This document shows positions 6,463-13,485 of a stretch of DNA of 13,560 nt, one piece after another. Each line of letters starts with the position of its first letter. The first letter of the stretch is position 1. The notes beneath the pieces are model-generated. The model was not told the origin of the DNA, searched no databases, and was given only the letters and a program-made list of their open reading frames with translations. The stretch comes from DATBIO01 sp036556965 (GTDB lineage: Bacteria > Acidobacteriota > Vicinamibacteria > Fen-336), in contig DATBIO010000085.1 of NCBI GenBank assembly GCA_036556965.1, positions 1 through 13,560 of the forward strand, given 5' to 3'. The position numbers and the translations under genes are program-made.

Positions 6463-7629
6463 TCAAAGCGCCCCCCGGTACAGCTCCAGCGCGCCCCGCG
6501 CGTCGAACGGCCGTGGGTTGAAGTGTCCCGTCCACTGCTCCGCCGCCGCCTCGCTGAGCGCGGGCAGGTGGGCGTCGTCCACCCCCGCCGCGCGCAGGCC
6601 CCGCGGCAGCCCGGCGACGCGCGCCAGCTCCTCCAGGCGGTCGGCCAGGGTGGCGGCCGGCGACGCGCCCGGCGCGCGTCCCGCCGCCTGCAGCAGCTCG
6701 GCGTAGAGCGGCCCCGCGGCGGAGGCGTTCCAGCGCACCACGTGCGGGAGCATGAGGGCGATGGCCACGCCGTGCGTGGTGCCGTAGCGCGCGGAGAGCG
6801 GGTTGGCGCAGGCGTGCGTGGCCCCCAGCATGGAGGCCTCGATGGCCAGGCCGCCCAGGTGCGCGCCGATCATCATGTCGCCCCGCGCCGGGAGGTCGTC
6901 CGGCGCGGCCAGCACCCTCTCGAAGGCGCCGTCGATCAGGCGGAAGGCCTCGCGGGCGAAGGTGGAGGAGAGCGCGTTGCGCCGCGTGGTGGCGTAGGCC
7001 TCCACGGCGTGGGAGAGCGCGTCGTAGCCGGCGCTGGCCGTGACCGCGCGCGGCAGGGAGACCGTGAGCTCGGGGTCGAGCAGGGCCAGGCGGAAGGCGG
7101 CGGAGGGGTCGCCGCAGGCCATCTTCTCGTGCGTGTCCGCGTCGGAGATGAGCGCGTAGGACTGCGCCTCGCTCCCCGTGCCCGCGGTGGTGGGCACGGC
7201 GATCATGGGCAGCAGCGGCGCCTTCGCCTTGCCGTAGCCGCGGTAGTCGGCCATGCGCCCGCCGTTCGTGAGCAGGAAGTTCAGTCCCTTGGCGCAGTCG
7301 AGCGAGCTGCCGCCCCCCACCGCCACCATCCCGTCCACCTGCGCCTCCCGCGCCGCGGCGGCGCCGCGCTCCACCATGCGGGAGTCGGGGTCGTGCTCGA
7401 AGTCGGCGAAGGGCACGGCCTCGATCCCCGCCTCCTCCAGCATCCGCCGCGCGCGCCCGGGGTGGCCGCTGGGAGCCAGGCCGGGGTCGGCGACGAGGAG
7501 CACGCGCCCCAGACCCAGCTCGCGGGCCAGGTCCCCCAGCCGCGCGAGCACGCCACGGCCGAAGACCACGCGCGTGCGCGCGGCCAGGTCGAAGGACGCC
7601 GGGCTATCGCTGGCCGGTCGCTCGCTCAA
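6463..7629 (-). CDS. Iron-containing (type III) alcohol dehydrogenase
   Basis: A 388-residue NAD(P)-dependent dehydrogenase of the Fe-ADH superfamily. GGGSSLDCAK (105-114) binds the dinucleotide, PTTAGTGSE (146-154) is the family signature, and the divalent metal ligands are Asp203 and His207 (GYDALSHAVEAY), His272 (GATHA) and His286 (TTHG). The C-terminal NPRP (371-374) is also usual. There is no signal peptide, so it acts in the cytoplasm. Its neighbours raise maleylacetate reductase, a relative in the same superfamily, but the intact PTTAGTGSE and metal histidines favour an ordinary alcohol or aldehyde reductase. The start is uncertain: the longest form begins at a TTG (7629-7627) overlapping the upstream hydrolase by 26 bases with no clear ribosome site; no ATG lies before the conserved FDL...VVFGRG region (13-26), so a non-ATG start is almost forced. 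Confidence 0.87.
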   Translation of the reverse strand: MSERPASDSPASFDLAARTRVVFGRGVLARLGDLARELGLGRVLLVADPGLAPSGHPGRARRMLEEAGIEAVPFADFEHDPDSRMVERGAAAAREAQVDGMVAVGGGSSLDCAKGLNFLLTNGGRMADYRGYGKAKAPLLPMIAVPTTAGTGSEAQSYALISDADTHEKMACGDPSAAFRLALLDPELTVSLPRAVTASAGYDALSHAVEAYATTRRNALSSTFAREAFRLIDGAFERVLAAPDDLPARGDMMIGAHLGGLAIEASMLGATHACANPLSARYGTTHGVAIALMLPHVVRWNASAAGPLYAELLQAAGRAPGASPAATLADRLEELARVAGLPRGLRAAGVDDAHLPALSEAAAEQWTGHFNPRPFDARGALELYRGAL

Positions 7630-8509
7630 GGTACCGGCGGAACCAGCGCACGGCCTGGCGGTCCCGCTCTTCCTGCTCCCCCCGGATGGTGTGCCTCTCC
7701 TCCGCGAAGACGACCAGCGCGTACGGCCGCCCCCGCGCCCCCAGCGCCTGCGCCAGGGCGAAGGCGTGCTCTGGCGGCACCCCCCGGTCGGCTCCTCCGT
7801 TCATCAGCAGCAGCGGTGCCCGCAGCGCGTCCACGAAGCTGAGCGCGGACCGTCGGCGGACCCACGTCTCATACTGCCCGCTCTTCTTCATGGGATCAAC
7901 GATGGGCGCGTAGCGCGCGGGGTCGGAGGCCAGCAGGCGGTCGAAGTCGGTGAAGGCCCCGAAGACGGCGGCCGCCCGCGCGGGGTAGCCCTCGCGCAGG
8001 GCCTGGAAGACCATCATCCCGCCGCGCGACTCGCCGTAGAGGAAGAGGCGGTCGGGGTCGAGCCCGGGCAGCTCGCGCACGAGGGCCGCGGTGGCCATGA
8101 GGTCGTCGAGGTCGGCCCCTCCCATCTCGTCCGTTCCCTCTCCCCCGTCGCTGCCGCGGTACATGGGACAGAGCACGGCGAAGCCGGCCACGGCCAGCCG
8201 GTGGAGCATGGCCGCGATCTCCGGGGCCACGTCGCCGCGCGGGCCGCTGCCGCGGTTGAAGACGACCACGGGCCGCGGCGCCGCAGGAGAAGCGGGGGCG
8301 TAGAGGTAGGCCACCACCGAGAGGCCCCCGCTGCGGTAGCGCAGCTTGCGCAGCGCGAAGCGCGCGTCCCCCACCGCGGCCTCGTACTCGGCCTGCGTGT
8401 TGTACTTCTCGAGATCGGTGGACTCCACCGCCTGCGCGTAGGGCGGGAATGCGTAGGCGTCGGTGCGGACGAGCAGGGGGCCGGCGGCAAGGATCAGGGC
8501 GGCGAGCAT
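7604..8509 (-). CDS. Exported alpha/beta hydrolase (prolyl oligopeptidase/dienelactone hydrolase-like)
   Basis: A 301-residue protein from the ATG at 8509. It opens with a hydrophobic leader (MLAALILAAGPLLVRTDAYA), probably a Sec signal, then strand-rich RYRSGGLSVVAYLYAP and VVVFNRGSGPRGD (the oxyanion-side region). The nucleophile elbow is GESRGG with Ser161; Asp241 in NGGADRG and His273 in EERHTI complete the expected triad. DPDRLFLYGESRGG and RAPLLLMNGGADRGVP are characteristic of the S9 peptidase and dienelactone hydrolase group, which cannot be separated from sequence alone. I prefer 8509 to the in-frame ATG at 8560 because it starts the leader and has TGGAGG nine bases upstream. It is first in the five-gene operon, facing a divergent propeller gene across a 135-bp gap. 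Peptidase, esterase and lactonase activity are all possible. Confidence 0.82.
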   Translation of the reverse strand: MLAALILAAGPLLVRTDAYAFPPYAQAVESTDLEKYNTQAEYEAAVGDARFALRKLRYRSGGLSVVAYLYAPASPAAPRPVVVFNRGSGPRGDVAPEIAAMLHRLAVAGFAVLCPMYRGSDGGEGTDEMGGADLDDLMATAALVRELPGLDPDRLFLYGESRGGMMVFQALREGYPARAAAVFGAFTDFDRLLASDPARYAPIVDPMKKSGQYETWVRRRSALSFVDALRAPLLLMNGGADRGVPPEHAFALAQALGARGRPYALVVFAEERHTIRGEQEERDRQAVRWFRRYLERATGQR

Positions 8510-8519
8510 GGTCGTGGCG

Positions 8520-8525
8520 CCTCCA
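8520..8525 (-). promoter_or_regulatory. Ribosome binding site for the hydrolase start at 8509
   Basis: TGGAGG on the minus strand (8525-8520), ten bases before the ATG at 8509. It decides for the shorter hydrolase start; the in-frame ATG at 8560 would put the hairpin/palindrome at 8533-8552 inside the coding region. Confidence 0.5.
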
Positions 8526-8532
8526 GGACAGT

Positions 8533-8552
8533 GTCCATCCGGATGGATGGAC
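8533..8552. promoter_or_regulatory. Palindromic candidate operator or leader hairpin in the divergent gap
   Basis: Bases 8534-8547 form a perfect 14-bp palindrome (TCCATCCGGATGGA). Because GGAT is repeated, a second register also exists: GTCCATCC (8533-8540) and GGATGGAC (8545-8552) make an eight-base stem with a GGAT loop. It lies seven bases upstream of the hydrolase ribosome site and about 35 bases upstream of the promoter-like element for the opposite gene, a natural place for a shared regulator. Confidence 0.45.
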
Positions 8553-8585
8553 GCCGGCATCAGCGAGGTAACGACCGCGGGCCTC

Positions 8586-8615
8586 TCGACGTTCGCGCGC
8601 CCGCCCCGCTATCAT
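8586..8615 (+). promoter_or_regulatory. Candidate promoter of the 8645 propeller gene
   Basis: TCGACG (8586-8591) and TATCAT (8610-8615) are 18 bases apart and match four and five of six sigma-70 consensus positions. The predicted start near 8622 would give a leader of about 23 bases containing GAGG (8632-8635) nine bases before the ATG at 8645. AT-rich DNA is rare in this window, which makes the local TATCATCGTTTCTTTC patch stand out. Confidence 0.4.
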
Positions 8616-8644
8616 CGTTTCTTTCGCAGGCGAGGAATGACCGA

Positions 8645-9988
8645 ATGACCAAGGGCTGGCGCGGCGAGGCGATGGTGGTAGCGGCGGCGGTGATCCTGGC
8701 CGCGAACGGCGGCGCGGAGCCCTCGTACTGGCCGCAGTGGCGCGGCCCGCAGGGCCAGGGCATCTCCGCGGAGAAGGAGCTGCCCACCGAGTGGAGCGCC
8801 ACGCGGAACGTGGCCTGGAAGACGGCCATCCCCGGCCTGGGCCATTCCTCGCCCATCGTGTGGGGCAGCCGCGTGTTCCTCACCACGGCCGTCGAGGGCC
8901 CGGTGGTGAAGCCCGGCTCCACCGGCGTCAGGCACACCATCGACGGCCAGGACTTCGTGCACCCCGCGGGCGTGGGCGCCGACAAGCAGCACACGTTCAA
9001 GGTCCTGGCCGTGGATGCCGACACCGGGAAGATCCTGTGGGAGCGCACGGCCTGGGAGGGCGTGCCCTACGACACCCGCCACCGCAAGGGCAGCTTTGCC
9101 TCCCCCACCCCCGTCACCGACGGCCAGGCGGTGTACGCGTTCTTCGGCTCCGAGGGCCTCTACGCCTACGACTTCGAGGGGAAGGAGCTGTGGAAGGCGG
9201 ACCTGGGCGGCATCGGCACCATGGGCGTGGGCGTGGGCACCTCTCCCGTGCTCTACGGGGACCTGTTGATCCTCCAGTGCGACGAGGACAACGGCGACAA
9301 GTCCTTCATCACCGCCCTCGACCGCAAGACCGGCAAGCCCGTGTGGCGCGTCGCGCGCAAGGCCCAGGTCACCTGGGCCACGCCCATCCTGGTCAAGGCC
9401 GAGGGAAGGGACGAGCTGGTGACGGCCGGGGCGGAGGCGATCGTCTCCTACGACCCCCGCACCGGCACGGAGCTGTGGCGCAGCAAGGGCCTCGAGAGCA
9501 ACGCCGTCCCCACGCCGGTGGCGGAGAAGGACGTGGTCGTCGTGTCCTCGGGCTACCCGGCCAAGATCGCCATGGCCATCAAGGCCGGCGGCAGCGGCGA
9601 CGTCACCGGCTCCCCGCGCGTGCTGTGGAGCTACAACAAGGGCACGGCCTACGTGCCGTCGCCCATCCTCTACGACGGCCACGTCTACCTGATGACGGAC
9701 AAGGGCCTCGTCACCTGCCTCGACGCGAAGACGGGCGCGGTCAAGTACGAGGGCGGCCGCGTGCCCGTGCCCGCGGGCTTCATGGCCTCCCCCGTGGCCT
9801 ACGACGGCAAGATCGTGCTCTTCAGCGAGGACGGCGACGCCTTCGTGCTCAAGGCCGGGCCCGTGCACGAGGTCCTGCGCACCAACGCCCTGGGCGAGCC
9901 CATCTTCGCCTCGCCGGCGCTGTCCGAGGGCCGCCTCTTCATCCGCGGCGCGCGGCACCTGTACTGCGTCAAGGGCGCGAGGGCCTGA
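8645..9988 (+). CDS. Exported PQQ-like beta-propeller repeat protein
   Basis: A 447-residue protein with a signal peptide (MTKGWRGEAMVVAAAVILAA, cleavage probably near NGGAEP at 21-26), followed by WPQWRGPQGQG (29-39), the standard opening of exported quinoprotein-like propellers. Repeats include LAVDADTGKILWE (121-133), YAYDFEGKELW (173-183), TALDRKTGKPVW (223-234), SYDPRTGTELW (268-278) and CLDAKTGAVKYEG (358-370), about 50 residues apart or multiples of it. There is no CXXCH and no evidence that PQQ is really bound. The open frame extends far upstream antisense to the hydrolase, but the ATG at 8645 begins the signal peptide and has GAGG nine bases before it; an ATG at 8672 is a weaker alternative. 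It is divergent from the catabolic operon and convergent, with 14 bases between, with the lipoprotein gene. Confidence 0.86.
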   Translation: MTKGWRGEAMVVAAAVILAANGGAEPSYWPQWRGPQGQGISAEKELPTEWSATRNVAWKTAIPGLGHSSPIVWGSRVFLTTAVEGPVVKPGSTGVRHTIDGQDFVHPAGVGADKQHTFKVLAVDADTGKILWERTAWEGVPYDTRHRKGSFASPTPVTDGQAVYAFFGSEGLYAYDFEGKELWKADLGGIGTMGVGVGTSPVLYGDLLILQCDEDNGDKSFITALDRKTGKPVWRVARKAQVTWATPILVKAEGRDELVTAGAEAIVSYDPRTGTELWRSKGLESNAVPTPVAEKDVVVVSSGYPAKIAMAIKAGGSGDVTGSPRVLWSYNKGTAYVPSPILYDGHVYLMTDKGLVTCLDAKTGAVKYEGGRVPVPAGFMASPVAYDGKIVLFSEDGDAFVLKAGPVHEVLRTNALGEPIFASPALSEGRLFIRGARHLYCVKGARA

Positions 9989-10002
9989 CCGGGGTTCGTC
10001 CC

Positions 10003-10410
10003 CTAGCGGTTCTCGGCCACCACCCGCCCGCCCCACGGGCAGTAGGTCGGATAGTCCGCGCGCCGCTGCTCCACGTCGCTGGGCCGCCCGTCGCAGACCT
10101 CGATGGCCGCCTCCGTGAAGCGGACCTCGGCGGGGTCCAGGTGCCAGGACCACGGCAGGTTGAAGCCGCCGCTGCCCGCGCCGCTCCGAACGGGCCCGAT
10201 CGGGAACGTGCTGCTGCGCCCAGCCATCGCCTCGCGCGCGAGGCGGATGGTCTCGGGGTCCGTCGCGCGCAGGACGAAGCGCTCGCCCACGACGTCGATC
10301 ACGAACTCCGCCTGGCCCTCGTCGGGACCGTAGCTGTCGCAGCCGGCCACCGTCACGGCCAGCGCGGCCAGCAGCAGCCGCGGAACGGTTCTCCGCGCGG
10401 ACGCTCGCAC
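10003..10410 (-). CDS. Small lipoprotein with BP74-like domain
   Basis: A 135-residue lipoprotein. From a GTG start the leader MRASARRTVPRLLLAALAVT ends in lipobox VAGC, with Cys24 as the lipidated residue. AGGTGAT stands three bases before the GTG, a good match to the 16S tail. The rest, EFVIDVVGERFVLRATDPETI (35-55), WSWHLDPAEVRF (87-98) and AIEVCDGRPSDVE (102-114), resembles the BP74 N-terminal domain described from Dictyostelium and found in scattered bacterial secreted proteins; this recognition is from memory and moderately sure. Cys106 and Cys124 might form a disulphide in the periplasm or outside. Function is unknown. No in-frame ATG lies nearby, and the long open frame upstream is a shadow of the ADOP gene. 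Confidence 0.7.
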   Translation of the reverse strand: MRASARRTVPRLLLAALAVTVAGCDSYGPDEGQAEFVIDVVGERFVLRATDPETIRLAREAMAGRSSTFPIGPVRSGAGSGGFNLPWSWHLDPAEVRFTEAAIEVCDGRPSDVEQRRADYPTYCPWGGRVVAENR

Positions 10411-10469
10411 GCGATCACCTGCCCGTCGCTCGTTCGTGGTCGGCCCGTCGCACGCCCCTGGCCGCCTGA

Positions 10470-10979
10470 CTACGCGCTCAGGCTCTTGCGGCCGACGAAG
10501 GCGATGGGCACGGCCACGAACGGGATGTGCCCGAGGAGCTGGACCAGCCAGCGGTAGCTGATCCTCGGCGGCCGGCCGGCGAAGGCGGGGATGACGGCCA
10601 GCGACATCACCAGCCAGATGAGCGGCCCGTACAGCGCGGCGACCTTCAGCACGCCGTGGCGCGAAGCGAGCAGGCGGCGTACCCAGCCCATCCGCAGAAG
10701 CGCGAAGACGAACACCGCGGACCAGGTGAAGGCGACGAGGACGTGCAGGAGCAGGCCGGCCAGCACCATCGTGGTCCCGCCTTCCATGGCCTTGGGCCCC
10801 AGCGGCACGCTCGCCACCCCCTGCCACAGGCGGGAGAACGTCGACCGGTAGGCCACCACGCTCAGGGTGCTGGCGAAGAGGAAATCGATCACGGCGGTGA
10901 GGAGGCCGGCGCGCGCGAGGGTGGCCCCGGGCGAGGCCGCGAAGGTCGGCCCGGTCGGGCGCGTCACGGCCCGAAGCAT
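10470..10979 (-). CDS. Four-helix integral membrane protein of unknown function
   Basis: A 169-residue protein with four clear hydrophobic segments at about 25-44, 72-95, 112-133 and 144-163, and a basic C-terminus (GRKSLSA). The loop LWQGVASVPLGPKAMEGGTT (51-70) and LLLHVLVAFTWSAVF (76-90) recall small bacterial membrane proteins of uncharacterised families with a conserved G-rich segment and a histidine in helix 2; I cannot name one safely. The ATG at 10979 has no visible ribosome site; no better in-frame start is apparent. It lies 36 bases downstream of the ADOP permease stop and 59 bases upstream of the lipoprotein start on the same strand, so it could share transcription with either. Confidence 0.7.
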   Translation of the reverse strand: MLRAVTRPTGPTFAASPGATLARAGLLTAVIDFLFASTLSVVAYRSTFSRLWQGVASVPLGPKAMEGGTTMVLAGLLLHVLVAFTWSAVFVFALLRMGWVRRLLASRHGVLKVAALYGPLIWLVMSLAVIPAFAGRPPRISYRWLVQLLGHIPFVAVPIAFVGRKSLSA

Positions 10980-11015
10980 AGAGCAGGGAGGGCGCGGCCG
11001 GCAGCCCGCCCGCGG

Positions 11016-13484
11016 CTACTCGGCGCGCAACGCCCGCATGGGGTCGATGCCCACCGCGCGGCGGGCGGGCAGCAGGCCCGCGGCCAGCGCCACCAGGAGC
11101 AGCGCCGCCGTGGCGCCGATGAAGGAAGCGCCATCCAGGGCCGGGATGCCGTAGAGCAGGCTTCCCACCAGCCGTGCCACCGCGACCGCGCCGGCCAGGC
11201 CCAGGACGACACCCGCGAGGAGAGGCCGCAGGCCGCTGCGCAGCACCAGGCCGACGACGTGGCCCGGCAGCGCGCCGAGGGCCATGCGCACGCCGATCTC
11301 GCCGGTGCGGCGGGAGACGCCGTGGGAGAGCAGGGCGAACAGGCCCACGCCGGTGAGCAGGAGCGCGCTGGTGGAGAAGGCAGCCACCAGGACCGCGTAG
11401 AAGCGCGACGGCGCGTACTCGGCGGCCAGGGAATCCGCGAGCGGCTCCGTCCAGTGGACGGCCGAGGTGGGCGCCGCCTGCCCGAGCGTCCGGCGCACGG
11501 GCTCGATGACCGCGGCCGCCTCGCCGTGGGCGAGGACGCCGATGGAGACGAGGCGCTGCGGGTACTGGGCCAGCGGCACGTACACGGCCTCGCCCGCGCC
11601 GCGCGCGTCGCCTTCGCGGTACCGGATGTAGCGGCCGGTGTCCTCCTCGCCAAGACCGTCCCAGGCCACGTTCTCCGCGACGCCGACGACACGGAAGGCG
11701 CCCGCGGGCATGTGGGGCTCGTCGGGCTCCGGGACGACCACGACCTCGCGGCCGAGCGCGCGCTCGAGGCCGCCCATGCGCTCGGCCAGCGCGCGGCTGA
11801 CGACGGCCACGCGATCCGACCGCGGACCGTCGCTCTTCTCGAGGTTGCGCCCGGCCAGGACGGGGATGCCCAGCGCCGGCAGCAGGCCGGGATCGGCGAG
11901 GTGGCCGCCCACCGCCAGGCCCTCCTCGCTCCTTGCAGGGTCCAGGCCCGGGAAGCGGACGCGGGGCCGGTAGGCGTCGTAGGGAGGCAGCGTCGGATGG
12001 ACGAGGCCCACGGCCGCCACGCCGGGAGTGCCCGCCACCGCCGCGCGGATGCGCTCCTCGAACGCGCCCAGGGCCGCGGCGTCGCGCGCGTCCTGCGCGC
12101 TGACCGTGATGGCCATGCGCGCCACGCCGTCCGTGCGGTAGCCGAGCTTCGTTCTCTCCAGCCGCTCCCACGAGCGCAGGAGGAGGCCGCCCGCCACCAG
12201 CAGCACCAGGGTGAGGGCCACCTCGCCCGCGACGAGCAGGCTCCCCCACCGCCGCTCCGCGCCGCCCGCGACCGCGCCGCGGCCGCCTTCCTTCAGCGCC
12301 TCCGCCGGCCCCACGCGGCCGCCCAGCAGCGCCGGGGCCACGCCCGCCAGGAGTCCCACCACGCCGAGGAACCCCACCGCGAGCGCCAGCGCCGTCGCGT
12401 CGGGCCGCAGGTCCACGTAGGCGGGGATGGCCACCGGCGACATCTCCAGGAACGCGCGCAGCACCGCCGGACCCGCCAGCGTGCCCAGCGCACCGCCCGT
12501 CGCCACCAGGAGCAGCGACTCCAGCATCACCTGCGCGACGAGACGGCGCCGGCCCGCGCCCAGCGCCGCGCGGACCGCCAGCTCCCTCCTCCTGTCCAGC
12601 ACGCGCGCGACCATCAGGCCCGCCACGTTGATGGACGCCACCAGCAGGAGCAACGCCGCCGCGCCGCCCAGCAGGATCCCGCTGCGGCGCAGGCCCGTGC
12701 GCCAGTTCTCGCCCATCGGCTCCAGGCGGAAGCGCAGGCGCGCGTACACGTCCGGGTGCTGCTCGGCGAGCGCACGCCCCAGGGCCGCCAGCTCCGCCGT
12801 GGCCGCCTCCGGCGTCGTCCCCTCGCGCAGGCGAGCGATGGCCCAGGCCGGCCGGGAGCGCCGGTTCTCGCGCAGCGACGCGGGCTCGTAGTGGCCCACC
12901 GGCGCCCAGAACTCCACCGCGTCCTGCTCCACGGTGCCGCCGAACCCCGGCGGCGCCACGCCCACCACCGTGTACACCGTCCGCTCCGTGCGCAGCGTCT
13001 TTCCCAGCGCCGTCGCGTCGCCGCCGTAGCGGGTCGTCCAGGTCGCGTGCGCGAGCACCGCCACCGGCGGCGCGCCCGCCTGGTGGTCCTCGTCGCCCAG
13101 GAGCCGGCCCAGCCCGGGCTGCACGCCCAACGTCTCGAAGTAACCCGCCGTCACCGCCTCGCCGCGCATGCGCTCGGCGCCGTCGTCGAAGAGGGCCACG
13201 ATGCGCGAGCGCGCGGTGCCCAGCACGCGGTCGAAGCTGCGCAGGGTGCCCAGGTCGCGCAGCTCGGGGATGGACAGCCCGCGGCGCGGGTCGGTCCCGT
13301 CCTCGAACCAGACGCGCACCAGCCGCTCCGCCTCCGGGAAGGGCAGGGGGCGCAGCAGGGTGGCGCCGACGAGCGTGGCCACCGCCCCCGTGGCGGCCGC
13401 GCCCACGGCCACGCAGCAGACCGCGGCCAGGCTCAGCCGGGGCGCCCGGGCCACGCTGCGGATCGCGAACCGGAGCGTGCCCAT
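11016..13484 (-). CDS. ADOP-family ABC transporter permease (MacB/FtsX type, duplicated)
   Basis: An 822-residue inner-membrane protein with the duplicated MacB-FtsX architecture of acidobacterial duplicated orphan permeases. TM1 (about 17-44) is followed by a periplasmic MacB core domain (about 45-265), an FtsX unit with three helices (268-295, 320-345, 363-386), then TM5 (414-436), a second periplasmic domain (about 440-690) and a second FtsX unit (695-720, 745-773, 786-806). The cytoplasmic loops repeat the same motif, RRRELAVRAALGAGRRRLV (298-316) and RRTGEIGVRMALGA (725-738), and each half ends P-x-x-AL-x-x (393-398, 815-820). MacB relatives export peptides, toxins or lipoproteins with a separate ATPase; none is visible here, fitting the orphan label. 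The ATG has GGAG eight bases upstream. The gene is complete. Confidence 0.9.
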   Translation of the reverse strand: MGTLRFAIRSVARAPRLSLAAVCCVAVGAAATGAVATLVGATLLRPLPFPEAERLVRVWFEDGTDPRRGLSIPELRDLGTLRSFDRVLGTARSRIVALFDDGAERMRGEAVTAGYFETLGVQPGLGRLLGDEDHQAGAPPVAVLAHATWTTRYGGDATALGKTLRTERTVYTVVGVAPPGFGGTVEQDAVEFWAPVGHYEPASLRENRRSRPAWAIARLREGTTPEAATAELAALGRALAEQHPDVYARLRFRLEPMGENWRTGLRRSGILLGGAAALLLLVASINVAGLMVARVLDRRRELAVRAALGAGRRRLVAQVMLESLLLVATGGALGTLAGPAVLRAFLEMSPVAIPAYVDLRPDATALALAVGFLGVVGLLAGVAPALLGGRVGPAEALKEGGRGAVAGGAERRWGSLLVAGEVALTLVLLVAGGLLLRSWERLERTKLGYRTDGVARMAITVSAQDARDAAALGAFEERIRAAVAGTPGVAAVGLVHPTLPPYDAYRPRVRFPGLDPARSEEGLAVGGHLADPGLLPALGIPVLAGRNLEKSDGPRSDRVAVVSRALAERMGGLERALGREVVVVPEPDEPHMPAGAFRVVGVAENVAWDGLGEEDTGRYIRYREGDARGAGEAVYVPLAQYPQRLVSIGVLAHGEAAAVIEPVRRTLGQAAPTSAVHWTEPLADSLAAEYAPSRFYAVLVAAFSTSALLLTGVGLFALLSHGVSRRTGEIGVRMALGALPGHVVGLVLRSGLRPLLAGVVLGLAGAVAVARLVGSLLYGIPALDGASFIGATAALLLVALAAGLLPARRAVGIDPMRALRAE

Positions 13485-13485
13485 T

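Noticed and set aside
6463..7629. Calling the Fe-dehydrogenase a maleylacetate reductase from its neighbours
   Set aside because: It keeps PTTAGTGSE and all four metal ligands of general Fe-alcohol dehydrogenases, which fits that group better; context alone is not enough.
3946..8509. Complete chlorocatechol (modified ortho-cleavage) operon
   Set aside because: No cycloisomerase and no LysR-type regulator are present, and the dioxygenase and hydrolase have export signals.
9989..10003. Bidirectional terminator in the convergent gap (GGGG, loop TTCGT, CCCC)
   Set aside because: Only four base pairs and no T-run; too weak to annotate.
8612..10153. Minus-strand open frame of 513 codons opposite the third propeller
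   Set aside because: No recognisable motif, ends in the middle of a convergent real gene and has no ribosome site.
10411..12249. Long upstream extension of the lipoprotein frame through the ADOP gene
   Set aside because: It is an Arg/Pro/Gly-rich out-of-frame shadow of the permease and crosses a second real gene; the GTG at 10410 starts a proper lipoprotein leader.
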